Below are positions 52,286 through 61,163 of a stretch of DNA of 64,000 bases, in pieces. The notes below the pieces were generated by a model, which searched no databases, was not told the DNA's origin, and saw nothing but the letters and a program-made list of their open reading frames with translations. This DNA is from an uncultured Granulosicoccaceae bacterium (GTDB lineage Bacteria > Pseudomonadota > Gammaproteobacteria > Granulosicoccales > Granulosicoccaceae): NCBI GenBank assembly GCA_937930305.1, contig CALGLE010000020.1:180427-244426 (forward strand). The letters are read 5' to 3'. Each line of letters begins with the position of its first letter. The first letter of the stretch is position 1. Both the position numbers and the translations under genes were made by a program.

Positions 52286-53518
52286 ATGAAATTTCGCTCT
52301 AGTCTGGACAAGTACAGGCGCGGCAAACCGATGACATCGGCTACTCATTCACCGATCGTAACGATCCAATCCCTCAGCAACGAAGGCCATGGTGTCGCTC
52401 ACGTGGAAGGTCAAACAATATTTGTCCCTGGCACGGCTCCAGGTGATCGGGCAAAGATCGAAATCACAGTGCGTCGTAAGCGCTGGTCGCGAGCCAAATT
52501 GATTGAGCTGTTGGACCCTTCCCCGTTACGTGTTGAACCACGTTGCCCCTACGTTGAGCAATGTGGAGGATGTACGTGGCAACACCTCGCCTATACACAA
52601 CAGTTGAAAATAAAGAACCAACAGCTTCAGGAAACATTACAACGCATCGGTGGTTTGAAAACGTTGAACTTACAAGACATTGTTCCTAGCCCTAAGCCTT
52701 TCCATTACCGCAATCGGATTCGAGGCGTCGTTGAAGGGGGTGATTTTCATTTTCACCAAGCAGATAGCCATGAACTCATTGCCATTGAAAGCTGCGCAAT
52801 CGCTGCACCAGAAATCAATGAGCAGCTCGCATCCATCAACATGACAAAAAATCATCAGCCAGCCGAGCGTCAATCCATTGAAATTGCAATCATGCCCAAC
52901 GGTCGTGTGGATACGCTAACCCTTCATAAAGATAGATCAACCGAACTGGGCTTTAGGCAAGTGAACGATGCGATATCAAAACTGCTGACCGAGACGGTGT
53001 TAGCTCAGATTGAACACGGCATGTCGAACGCGGGAAACCCAGCTAAGCCAGTTTCGCTGTTGGATTTGTATTGCGGTCACGGCACCTGGAGTTTAGCCAT
53101 CGCTAATCGCCACCCTACGCTGCGGGTCGTGGGTGTAGATTCATCGGCTGCGAATATCGATGCGGCAAACAAGCAATCATCAACGGTAGAGAACGCCACG
53201 TTCATAAAAAACGAGGCGGAGAAAATTTTGACAAAAAGCGATACCGCATTCGACTTCGTGATAGTCGACCCACCCAGAGCGGGCTTAAGTAATACAGTGG
53301 TTGACGCCTTAACCTTACATCCTTGTCAAACACTTCTTTATATCTCCTGCCACCCTGCGACGCTGGCGAGAGATCTTGCTTTGCTGTGCACGACGTCTTA
53401 TACCTTAGAGTCTGTTCAAGCGTTTGATATGTTCCCTCAGACACCCCATGTGGAGACCATGGCGGTATTGCAGCGCACCATAGTTAAACCACCAACACGG
53501 CCATCACATGCTGATTAG
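52286..53518 (+). CDS. rlmD: RlmD/TrmA-family 23S rRNA (uracil-5-)-methyltransferase
   Basis: A 410-residue class I SAM-dependent RNA methyltransferase with an N-terminal TRAM domain (about 20-75). The 4Fe-4S cysteines C87, C93 and C96 (R-C-P-Y-V-E-Q-C-G-G-C) are followed by a fourth Cys in I-E-S-C-A. SAM binding is D-L-Y-C-G-H-G-T-W-S-L-A, then V-D-P-P-R-A-G-L and the catalytic Cys in Y-I-S-C-H-P-A-T-L-A-R-D. RlmD methylates U1939 of 23S rRNA. An alternative start at 52331 removes 15 residues. It overlaps the convergent phosphopantetheinyl transferase gene by 35 bp. RlmC/RumB-type activity cannot be excluded. Confidence 0.88.
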   Translation: MKFRSSLDKYRRGKPMTSATHSPIVTIQSLSNEGHGVAHVEGQTIFVPGTAPGDRAKIEITVRRKRWSRAKLIELLDPSPLRVEPRCPYVEQCGGCTWQHLAYTQQLKIKNQQLQETLQRIGGLKTLNLQDIVPSPKPFHYRNRIRGVVEGGDFHFHQADSHELIAIESCAIAAPEINEQLASINMTKNHQPAERQSIEIAIMPNGRVDTLTLHKDRSTELGFRQVNDAISKLLTETVLAQIEHGMSNAGNPAKPVSLLDLYCGHGTWSLAIANRHPTLRVVGVDSSAANIDAANKQSSTVENATFIKNEAEKILTKSDTAFDFVIVDPPRAGLSNTVVDALTLHPCQTLLYISCHPATLARDLALLCTTSYTLESVQAFDMFPQTPHVETMAVLQRTIVKPPTRPSHAD

Positions 53519-54197
53519 GCAGTACGCAAACACTTACATCGAATTCTGCGTGGCGATGGAAGGGCAGTTCAAGCTCTGCGTTCACTCGCACCGTGATTCT
53601 CACGCCCTGCTGCCAATGGTCTCCGTGAATCGAAAGAACCGACACCGCATCAAAACCAAAGTAACGTTTCACTGACGGGAATGCAGCTTTAAAGAAAGCT
53701 TCTTTTGCTGCAAACACAGCGGTCACCCAAGTGGCATAGGGGATATTCACACTAGTGGCTAGCCCTATTTCATCGGCATTCATCAGTTCATCATGTACTT
53801 CTTCACACGTGGTTTCGGGCATGATGGCTTCCACATCAACACCCGCACCCAAGCAAGTGGTTGTAGAACCCACAAAGGCGACCGCAAATTCACGACTGTG
53901 ACTGATGGACCCCACCACGCCATTTGGCCATATGGGCGAGCGTAACTCTCCGACACCAACATGAGTCTCCCTATCTGTGTTTGCAGACAGTGCCTTTAGC
54001 GCTTGCGCGGCCACGTAGCGACCGGCGAGAAATTCAGCACATCGTTGATCAACAGCGGATTGCAGCGACGAGTCACGATGCACTGCGTAATACTCAAAGT
54101 CATTTACAGAGTAATTGGCAACATTAAAGTCGCAAGCGACACCCACCAGTCGTCCAAATGGGCAGGTTAAAGAATGAACGTTCGAGACTAAGGACAT
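53484..54197 (-). CDS. 4'-phosphopantetheinyl transferase (EntD/Sfp type)
   Basis: A 237-residue enzyme that moves phosphopantetheine from CoA to carrier proteins. The key blocks are S-I-S-H-S-R-E-F-A, the Mg2+-binding G-V-D-V-E and F-A-A-K-E-A-F-F-K. Family Cys or Gly-rich N-terminal parts resemble EntD (A-G-R-Y-V-A-A-Q-A-L). No polyketide or nonribosomal peptide synthase gene is in the window, so the carrier is elsewhere. The metal and CoA residues appear intact. Confidence 0.9.
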   Translation of the reverse strand: MSLVSNVHSLTCPFGRLVGVACDFNVANYSVNDFEYYAVHRDSSLQSAVDQRCAEFLAGRYVAAQALKALSANTDRETHVGVGELRSPIWPNGVVGSISHSREFAVAFVGSTTTCLGAGVDVEAIMPETTCEEVHDELMNADEIGLATSVNIPYATWVTAVFAAKEAFFKAAFPSVKRYFGFDAVSVLSIHGDHWQQGVRITVRVNAELELPFHRHAEFDVSVCVLPNQHVMAVLVV

Positions 54198-54286
54198 ACG
54201 TGCACACTAACAAGGTGGCCGGTTCGCGTGAAATGATTTAACAAGAAAGATACCTCAGTGGGAATCCAATAACGGGCTATTCAAAC

Positions 54287-55318
54287 CTAATTTTGCGTAA
54301 CCGGCTTAGATCGCATTCGAGAAACAGTTTCACGTTCAGCTCGTTTGCAACGCAGGGGCGGAAGGTTTCTGTCGATTAAATCCATATCCTCTAGTACCAT
54401 TTCCCCCATTCGTTTAAAGGCCGCATCCAGCGCACCCGCACGATGAGCAGAACGGATGAAACCCTTTAGTTTGCGCACCGGGTGATTTGTGGCTAAAGGT
54501 TCGTCAGGAAACACATCACTCGCCGCTGTGAGATGGCCGGATTCAACCGCTGCCATTAATGCGTCGAAATCAACCACTTCAGCGCGACTGAGTAAAATAA
54601 ACGAACTGCCACGTTGCATGCTGGCAAACGCATCCGCATTCAAAAAGTGCTGATTCTCAGACGTAACAGACGCCACGACAAAGAGGGTGTTTGATGTGGT
54701 GAGTACTTCGTGCATCGAAACAGGAATCACCCCCTGCTCTTTCAGCAAAGATTCGGGCAACCACGGATCATACACACGAATTTCAGCACGAAACCCCGCC
54801 AACAACTTGGCCAACGCACGCCCCAGATCGCCAAATCCGATAATGCCAATGTTGGAACCCGACAGTAGTGTGGCTGATTGATTGCTCTCAAAACCCCATA
54901 GCTCGTCTCCGGCTTGAAAGGCCACATCCGCATCCACCACATTACGAGCCAGGCTCAACGCCATGGCCAATCCCAGTTCGGCTACCGGCTCTGCAAACAC
55001 CGCTCCTGTGGTGACGACGTGAATACCGTTTTCGAACACATAGTCGTAGGGCATGTTGTTGAGCAAATTACTTTCAACGTTAAAAATGCATTTCAGATGC
55101 TTCATTGTCTGAAGCGTTTTTAAACTAAGCGGTGGCTGGCCGAGAATATAGCGAGCATTCTGAAGTTGCTCTTTATCCAGTTGATTCACCTGTTCGGGCT
55201 CTACCTCGTGTATCGCATACCGATCGAACAGCTCCGCTTTTTTCTCATCAGTGAAAATTAAATCAATGGAACGAGGGTCTGGTGCGGAGATCACCAACGG
55301 TTTGGGATGTTTTGCCAT
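54287..55318 (-). CDS. D-isomer-specific 2-hydroxyacid dehydrogenase family protein
   Basis: A 343-residue NAD(P)-dependent dehydrogenase. The Rossmann motif G-F-G-D-L-G-R-A-L is at about 157-165, preceded by N-I-G-I-I. The catalytic Arg is in S-R-A-E-V-V-D, the Glu in F-P-D-E-P-L and the His in S-A-H-R-A-G. The substrate pocket residue pattern of the family (usually P-H-x-x-G) is altered to A-H-R-A-G. A long C-terminal tail beyond the domain ends basic. The substrate may be a sugar acid or glyoxylate-like 2-oxoacid. Confidence 0.85.
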   Translation of the reverse strand: MAKHPKPLVISAPDPRSIDLIFTDEKKAELFDRYAIHEVEPEQVNQLDKEQLQNARYILGQPPLSLKTLQTMKHLKCIFNVESNLLNNMPYDYVFENGIHVVTTGAVFAEPVAELGLAMALSLARNVVDADVAFQAGDELWGFESNQSATLLSGSNIGIIGFGDLGRALAKLLAGFRAEIRVYDPWLPESLLKEQGVIPVSMHEVLTTSNTLFVVASVTSENQHFLNADAFASMQRGSSFILLSRAEVVDFDALMAAVESGHLTAASDVFPDEPLATNHPVRKLKGFIRSAHRAGALDAAFKRMGEMVLEDMDLIDRNLPPLRCKRAERETVSRMRSKPVTQN

Positions 55319-55347
55319 GGCATGCAGTCTACGCGCGATTGTTTAAA

Positions 55348-56580
55348 TTAAAATGTTACCGGCAATTCACTGTAACCCCGAAAGCGTGCCAAAGGTAATC
55401 GCACGGGTGTTCCAGAAGCCTGTAAATTGGGAAAGCGCTGCGCTAATTTTCTAAAAGCGATGCGCCCTTCGTATCGGGCTAAAGTGGCACCCAAACACAC
55501 ATGAATGCCGGTGATAAATGCCATGTGGCGATTAGGATTTCGGGTGATGTCAAAGTGGTCGGGCTGTTCAAAAACTTCAGGGTCGCGATTGGCAGCGGCA
55601 ATGGAGGTATGAATGTAGGTGCCAGCCGCCACAAACTGATCCGCCAACGTGGTTTCCTGTGTGGTTAATCGATTGCCAATTTGCAAAGGACTTTCAAATC
55701 TCAGAATTTCTTCCACTGCACTATCAACCAAGTCAGGATTATCCACCAGTAAACGGTATTGATCAGGCGCTTGCGTAAGTGAACCTGCGCCGTTTGCCAT
55801 TAAACTGGTTGTGGTTTCATGCCCTGCATTTAATAAAAAAATACAATTTTGAATGAGTTCTTCTTGCGTTAATTGACGCCCATCGAACTCACCAAAGATC
55901 AGCGCCTCCAACACCTCTCCCTGCCCAGCACCTTCTGGTTTAGCCCGTCGATGATGAATTAAATCATTCAGCAGTTCACTAAATTCTGTAACCGCCGCGT
56001 TGCCATCTTGAAGCCTATCTTCAGATACGACTGGATCCAACGCACCAAGAATAGCCAGAGAATAACCACGCAGCTTGTCTCGATACACTTCGGGCACACC
56101 CAACATAAACGAAATGACTTCGGTGGGTAAGCGCTTGGCAAAGGCGTCAACGAAATTCACATCCCCTGCCCCGTGCACATCGTCAAGCAATGAATCAACA
56201 ATATTTTCTATCAGAGGCTCCATCTCAGCTAATTTGCTTGCCGTGAACGCATGCGCTAGTAGTTTTCGAACAGTTGTGTGATACGGCGGATCATTAAATA
56301 CCAAACTGTTCGTGTGATGGATGTACAGCGGACTGTTGCCAAACTTTTCTTTGAATGGCTTTGTTTTTTCCGAAACCATCGACCGATCTCGATACACAGC
56401 CCGCACATCCTCATAGCGTGTGAGAAACACAGAGCCATCCGGGTTTCTATGCACGGGGGCGTGTTCGCGCAAGTTTGCTAACACAGAATATGGGGAATCA
56501 ATGAAGGCACTGTTGATGGCGTTTAGGTCAAACGCTTTTGCGCCTTTTTCTGATGTGACCTTCGTATGGCCTTTTTCCAT
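55348..56580 (-). CDS. Cytochrome P450
   Basis: A 410-residue soluble bacterial P450. The I-helix has A-G-H-E-T-T at 252-257, E-x-x-R is E-I-L-R at 291-294, and the heme loop is F-I-T-G-I-H-V-C-L-G with Cys362 as the iron ligand. The usual F-G-x-G-x-H is changed to F-I-T-G-I-H, so one glycine is replaced by Ile. Its length and order match class I bacterial P450s. No ferredoxin or reductase gene is adjacent. It lies divergent to the polyol dehydrogenase gene, with about 105 bp between starts. Confidence 0.92.
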   Translation of the reverse strand: MEKGHTKVTSEKGAKAFDLNAINSAFIDSPYSVLANLREHAPVHRNPDGSVFLTRYEDVRAVYRDRSMVSEKTKPFKEKFGNSPLYIHHTNSLVFNDPPYHTTVRKLLAHAFTASKLAEMEPLIENIVDSLLDDVHGAGDVNFVDAFAKRLPTEVISFMLGVPEVYRDKLRGYSLAILGALDPVVSEDRLQDGNAAVTEFSELLNDLIHHRRAKPEGAGQGEVLEALIFGEFDGRQLTQEELIQNCIFLLNAGHETTTSLMANGAGSLTQAPDQYRLLVDNPDLVDSAVEEILRFESPLQIGNRLTTQETTLADQFVAAGTYIHTSIAAANRDPEVFEQPDHFDITRNPNRHMAFITGIHVCLGATLARYEGRIAFRKLAQRFPNLQASGTPVRLPLARFRGYSELPVTF

Positions 56581-56685
56581 ATTGCCTACGGTACACCGAA
56601 TCTTGCCATAGTAACGTGAACATCACCCCTGATATTATAGCCAACGGTTGGAAGAATTTACAACGAACATGGATCCACTAAACCA

Positions 56686-57711
56686 ATGACAAAAGCACTG
56701 TTTATTCATGGCGCCAAACGCGTCTCTGTGGAAGATCACAGTCCAGTTGAAACTAATGATTCCACGGTGCTTCTCGATATTGAAGCGGTTGGGGTCTGCG
56801 GAAGTGATCTGCATTATTACAAAGACGGAGGTATTGGTGGTGCTGTCATCAAGAAGTCGTTTGTGCCTGGGCACGAATTCAGCGGCACGCTAACGCAAGA
56901 CGTTGCGGCCCTAAACCTTCAAAAAGGTGAGCTGGTGGCGGTTGATCCTGCCACACCTTGCCAGCAATGCGAATGGTGTGCGAAGGGCTACCATAATCTT
57001 TGTCCTAAGGTTAAATTCATCGGCGCACCGCCTTTTGATGGTGCCATGACTAAGCAATTGGCCGTGCCGTTAAGCGGTTTAGTTAAACTGCCCGCTAACC
57101 TGACTGCCGAACAAGCTGCAATGCTAGAGCCATTGGGTGTTTGTGTGCACGCCTATGATCTTGCCAAACCCAAACAGCGTGAATCGGTGGCTGTCATCGG
57201 TTGCGGAGGCATTGGTCTTGGAATCATTCAATTACTGCGCTACAACGGGGTGGAACACATTGTCGCTGTCGACCCACAGAAACATCGGGTAGAAAAAGCG
57301 TTGGCCGTGGGTGCCAACATGGCGAGTGAATCTTTGTCCGAAATTCACCAACACAGCGATGGCCGAGGATGCGATTTGGTGATTGAAGCAACCAACTCGC
57401 CGGATGGATTTTTACATGCGATACAAGCCTCCGCTATTGGCGGGCGAATCGTTTTGGTTGGCATTCCAGACGGTGATACCTATACACCCATTGAAGCTGC
57501 CGAAGCCCGTCGACGCGGCGTAGACATCCGATTCTCTCGGCGCATGGGAGATGTATACCCACGCGCCATCGAGCTAGTGAGCACAGGCGCGATTGATGTG
57601 GATACATTAATTACGCATCGATTCAATCTTGCAGACTCACCAAACGCTTTTCAATTGCAAGCCGACGAAGCGCCTGGCCTGATTAAGAGCATGATTTTGC
57701 CCAACCATTAG
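56686..57711 (+). CDS. Zinc-dependent polyol dehydrogenase (sorbitol/xylitol/L-idonate type)
   Basis: A 341-residue medium-chain dehydrogenase. The catalytic zinc site reads G-V-C-G-S-D-L-H and G-H-E-F, the structural-zinc Cys cluster is C-Q-Q-C-E-W-C-A-K-G-Y-H-N-L-C, the Glu in L-E-P-L-G-V is the third catalytic ligand, and the NAD motif is G-C-G-G-I-G-L-G. The blocks G-V-C-G-S-D-L-H-Y-Y-K-D-G-G-I-G and P-G-H-E-F-S-G-T belong to the sorbitol/xylitol/idonate dehydrogenase group. It would oxidise a polyol to a ketose, or a sugar acid. It overlaps the convergent aldolase gene by 4 bp. Confidence 0.88.
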   Translation: MTKALFIHGAKRVSVEDHSPVETNDSTVLLDIEAVGVCGSDLHYYKDGGIGGAVIKKSFVPGHEFSGTLTQDVAALNLQKGELVAVDPATPCQQCEWCAKGYHNLCPKVKFIGAPPFDGAMTKQLAVPLSGLVKLPANLTAEQAAMLEPLGVCVHAYDLAKPKQRESVAVIGCGGIGLGIIQLLRYNGVEHIVAVDPQKHRVEKALAVGANMASESLSEIHQHSDGRGCDLVIEATNSPDGFLHAIQASAIGGRIVLVGIPDGDTYTPIEAAEARRRGVDIRFSRRMGDVYPRAIELVSTGAIDVDTLITHRFNLADSPNAFQLQADEAPGLIKSMILPNH

Positions 57712-58361
57712 TCTTTAGGCTTTTGCCCGTAGCCTTTGAATAGCTCCACTACCGTTTCCATTTCATCGTCGGGCAGTACCACCATGTTGCCCGCCAATTT
57801 TGCGTAGTAATACTGTTTAGCCAGCGTTTCCAGTTCAACCGCTGTCCACATGGCGTTGTCTAAGTCTTTTCCACCCACCACCATGCCATGGTTAGCCAAC
57901 AGACAGGCGGTTCTATCCTTCATTGCTTTCTTTATGTTCGCAGACAATTGCGAGGTGCCGAAGGTTGCGTACTTTGCACATTCAACCGTGTTGCCCCCGA
58001 ATGCGCCAATCATGTAGTGCACAGCAGGAATGGACTCTCGCGCTATCGACAACACGGTAGAAAACATAGAATGTGTATGGATAACTGCATTCAAATCTGG
58101 CTTCGATTTTAAGATAGCACGATGAAAATGCCACTCCGATGAAGGCTTGTACGGCCCATCCCAAGTCAGCTTGCTGCTATTAATCGGCATGCTCGCAATG
58201 TCTTCCGCATTCAATTGCTCATACGGAACACCACTCGGGGTGATCAGCATCTGTTTACCAAATCGAGCACTGATGTTACCTGAGGTTCCTTGATTCAAAC
58301 CCGTAGCGTTCATTTGCAAACATAGGTCGATTATCTTTCGGCGAAGTTCAAACTCTGTCAT
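57708..58361 (-). CDS. Class II aldolase, L-fuculose-phosphate aldolase-like
   Basis: A 217-residue Zn-dependent aldolase. Motifs recalled from E. coli FucA are all here: N-x-S-x-R region G-T-S-G-N-I-S-A-R, P-S-G-V-P-Y, the catalytic Glu in S-S-E-W-H-F-H, the Zn ligands in I-H-T-H-S and L-L-A-N-H-G-M. It would cleave a ketose-1-phosphate to dihydroxyacetone phosphate and an aldehyde. With the neighbouring dehydrogenase and kinase it suggests ketopentose or ketotetrose phosphate cleavage, the aldehyde being lactaldehyde or glycolaldehyde. The substrate is not certain. Confidence 0.88.
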   Translation of the reverse strand: MTEFELRRKIIDLCLQMNATGLNQGTSGNISARFGKQMLITPSGVPYEQLNAEDIASMPINSSKLTWDGPYKPSSEWHFHRAILKSKPDLNAVIHTHSMFSTVLSIARESIPAVHYMIGAFGGNTVECAKYATFGTSQLSANIKKAMKDRTACLLANHGMVVGGKDLDNAMWTAVELETLAKQYYYAKLAGNMVVLPDDEMETVVELFKGYGQKPKD

Positions 58362-58380
58362 GTTTACCCTGTAGGTGCAG

Positions 58381-59376
58381 TTATTTAATTTTAAATTCTA
58401 ATAAAGCTTGTGCCGTCGCTTGATCAGTAACCACATCGGTTAACAACCCTTTACTCAATACGGCAAACAGCGCCTCTACTTTACTGGCACCCGCAGACAC
58501 CATTAAACGCCGAGGAATACGCAAAAAATCTTCGCCCGAGACACTCACAATGCGCTGATTGATCGAGTGATCAATGACATTGGCGTGTTTATCGATGTAC
58601 AGTCCTAAAAAATTACCGACCGCGCCGGCTTGATTAGCGCTGTTATATTCATCCTCATCAATCAGACCGGCTTGCCTTATGGTGGCGCTATTAAGTCCAC
58701 CGATACTCACAATCGCCAAATCGGCGGCAAGCGCACGATCGTATATTTGTCTAAACAAGTGCTGATCAATCATCAGCTTTCGAGAATCTTGTGAATCACA
58801 CACAATCGGCGCAGGCAGATAAAAACACTCCGCACCCAATTTAAAAGCCAGCTGGGTCGATGCTTCAAAGCGATCGATGGATGAGCGCTGCGTGAGTGAG
58901 CCAAGTAGTGATACGACAGAGACGCCCGAAGTATTGACCTTATTCATTCGTTGAACAAGCGCTTTCAGCGTCACACCCCAGCCAAGCCCTAAGGTCATGT
59001 CATTTTTCACCAAACGCAGCACATGCTCGCTGGCTGCAATGGAGAGTTGATCGGCTAAGGTTATTTCATCGTTGGCATGGCTTAAACACACTTCAGCTGA
59101 ATCTAGGTTAAACCGTGCGGCCAATTGTTCGGCTAACTTTACGTTCTCAAGCAGCGGTGAATTGACATGAATGGTGACGATGCCTCTTTCCCGCGCCTCA
59201 GCCAATAACCGGATGACCCTGGCCCGACCGATACCGAGTGAGGCCGCTATTTCTTGCTGCCGCATACCCAGCTCGTAATAACAACGCGCCACACGCACGG
59301 CCAGTTGTTCTGGCCAATCATCTCGATGTTCGGCCAGTTCGTCGTTCGGCACAGTCTGGTTTCGTTGAGTGGGCAT
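58381..59376 (-). CDS. SorC/EryD-type sugar-binding transcriptional regulator
   Basis: A 331-residue regulator. The N-terminal helix-turn-helix (about 36-65, Q-Q-E-I-A-A-S-L-G-I-G-R-A-R-V-I-R-L-L-A-E-A) is followed by a SorC-type sugar-phosphate-binding domain with the family markers G-L-G-W-G-V-T-L, V-S-I-G-G-L, V-G-N-F-L-G-L-Y-I-D and G-A-S-K-V-E-A-L. The family includes EryD, SorC and DeoR of Bacillus. It lies upstream of the aldolase gene in the same direction (19 bp) and divergent to the kinase, so it probably controls both arms of the locus. A sugar phosphate is the expected inducer. Confidence 0.9.
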   Translation of the reverse strand: MPTQRNQTVPNDELAEHRDDWPEQLAVRVARCYYELGMRQQEIAASLGIGRARVIRLLAEARERGIVTIHVNSPLLENVKLAEQLAARFNLDSAEVCLSHANDEITLADQLSIAASEHVLRLVKNDMTLGLGWGVTLKALVQRMNKVNTSGVSVVSLLGSLTQRSSIDRFEASTQLAFKLGAECFYLPAPIVCDSQDSRKLMIDQHLFRQIYDRALAADLAIVSIGGLNSATIRQAGLIDEDEYNSANQAGAVGNFLGLYIDKHANVIDHSINQRIVSVSGEDFLRIPRRLMVSAGASKVEALFAVLSKGLLTDVVTDQATAQALLEFKIK

Positions 59377-59410
59377 GCCTTATCTTAAGCCTTTTTGATG
59401 CGTCATGGAT

Positions 59411-59438
59411 ACAAATGTTCTGCATGGCGAACAAATGT
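59411..59438. promoter_or_regulatory. Pair of ACAAATGT sites in the SorC-kinase intergenic region, candidate operator
   Basis: ACAAATGT occurs at 59411-59418 and 59431-59438, exactly 20 bp apart (about two helical turns). Each extends toward the dyad GAACA-AA-TGTTC: site 1 reads ATACA-AA-TGTTC and site 2 reads GAACA-AA-TGTGT. The outer TGTTC (59416-59420) and GAACA (59429-59433) also form a dyad with an 8-bp spacer. The sites are 35-60 bp upstream of the regulator start. Confidence 0.5.
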
Positions 59439-59630
59439 GTTGTCAAACACCATTCGCTGTGGCACGCTAACTCCCTACCTAAGCGTACACCGTGTATCGG
59501 CTGCAGGTTCTAAATGCGTCAAGTGCAAACTAATAAGGATCGATTGGGGCAACCTGTGACTAAACCCTTAATGAATCAACCCAGCACAAATCCGCGCTGC
59601 CACAAACGCAAAGAACCCGAGTGTTTTTAA

Positions 59631-61163
59631 ATGGGTGAACCAGTCGTTATCGGACTAGACAGTTCCACCCAAAGCACCAAAGCCATTGCCTGGAATCGTG
59701 CCGGCACAGCCATTGCCGAAGGCCGAGCCGACATTCCCATGGACAATCCGCGATTGGATTGCTTTGAACAAAACCCAGTCGATTGGTGGTCTGCCGCTAC
59801 CACCGCACTCAAAGCGTGTGCCGACCAAATCGATGTGAATGATATCGAAGGTATCGCCATTTCGAATCAACGCGAAACCATAGCCTTTTTGGATCAATTC
59901 GGTGACCCCACTTACCCCGCCATGGTTTGGTTAGATGAACGCAGTCGCATTGAAGTAGAAGAATTTTCAGAACACTTTGGTAGCGACAATATCCATCGCA
60001 TCACCGGCCGACCTCCCGATATCACGCCGTGTTTATATCGCTTTCTGTGGATGCAAAAGAATGAACCTGAAGCGTTCAAAAATACGGCCGCTTTTGTCGA
60101 CGTACAGGCCTATTTGATCAACAAATTATGCGGCGGTCCCTATCGCACCGGCTGGACCAGCGCCGACCCGATGGGCATCGTGGATATGGAGACCAAGGCT
60201 TGGTCTAAACCGTTACTGTCTGCCTTGTCCATTGATGAATCTCGCTTACCCGAATTGCATGCACCGGGAACAAAACTGGGCACCTTGTTGGATGAGGTCG
60301 CCACCCTCACTGGCCTGGCACCCAACACTCCGGTATACGCTGCCGGTGGTGACGGCCAGTGTGCAGGCCTCGGTACCAACTGCACCGTCCCTGATCGCGC
60401 ATACATCAACCTAGGCACCGCCGTGGTGTGCGGCATCTGGTCACCAAACTATCACTATAATCGAGCGTGGCGCACTGAACTGGCAGCGCAAGGGGAAGGC
60501 TACATTTACGAAAGTTGCCTGCGCTCCGGTGCCTTTTTAATCAATTGGTTCGTCGAACAATTTGTCTCACATGGCAAAGCCGACAGCTCAGTGTTTGAAG
60601 CGTTAGAAAAAGCTGCCTGTGATATTCCCATCGGCTGCGAAGGGCTGTTAATCCAACCCTACTTCTCAGGCGTGATGAACCCCCACTGGGATCCATCCGC
60701 ACGTGGCGTTATCTTAGGTTTAAGTGGCAGCCATACCCCCGTGCACATCTACCGAGCCCTACTTGAGGCGATCACGATAGATCAGATCATGGGCGTCACT
60801 GAGATGGAACGCGCCGCTAACCAACCTGTCAGTCATTTCGTGGCGATTGGCGGCGGTGCTAACAGCCCGCTTTGGCGTCAAATGTTAGCCGATGCCTCGG
60901 GCAAACCCGTACATATAAGCAACACCATCGAAGCATCCGCACTGGGTGCCGGCATGGTAGCCGCTTATGGCGCGGGTTGGTTTAACAGCATCACCGATGC
61001 CGCCAACGAGATGGCTGGTGAAACCACCGCCATCATGCCCGACCTCACCATGCAAAGTACCTACTCCGAACTACTGGGAATTTATCGAAAGATGTTCCAT
61101 GCAACAGCAGATTTGAATCGAGAAATGCTCTCATTCGCAGCGAAGCAGAAAAAAACCACATGA
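59631..61163 (+). CDS. FGGY-family carbohydrate kinase
   Basis: A 510-residue sugar kinase of the FGGY (xylulokinase/ribulokinase/glycerol kinase) family. The N-terminal phosphate loop is G-L-D-S-S-T-Q-S-T-K-A. Other family blocks are G-I-A-I-S-N-Q-R-E-T, M-V-W-L-D-E-R, the catalytic Asp in G-G-D-G-Q-C-A-G-L, N-L-G-T-A and F-V-A-I-G-G-G-A-N-S-P-L-W-R-Q-M-L-A-D in the C-terminal domain. It differs clearly from the XylB at 32106, so it has its own substrate, likely a ketose or polyol. It has a 4-bp ATGA overlap with the next gene. Confidence 0.9.
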   Translation: MGEPVVIGLDSSTQSTKAIAWNRAGTAIAEGRADIPMDNPRLDCFEQNPVDWWSAATTALKACADQIDVNDIEGIAISNQRETIAFLDQFGDPTYPAMVWLDERSRIEVEEFSEHFGSDNIHRITGRPPDITPCLYRFLWMQKNEPEAFKNTAAFVDVQAYLINKLCGGPYRTGWTSADPMGIVDMETKAWSKPLLSALSIDESRLPELHAPGTKLGTLLDEVATLTGLAPNTPVYAAGGDGQCAGLGTNCTVPDRAYINLGTAVVCGIWSPNYHYNRAWRTELAAQGEGYIYESCLRSGAFLINWFVEQFVSHGKADSSVFEALEKAACDIPIGCEGLLIQPYFSGVMNPHWDPSARGVILGLSGSHTPVHIYRALLEAITIDQIMGVTEMERAANQPVSHFVAIGGGANSPLWRQMLADASGKPVHISNTIEASALGAGMVAAYGAGWFNSITDAANEMAGETTAIMPDLTMQSTYSELLGIYRKMFHATADLNREMLSFAAKQKKTT

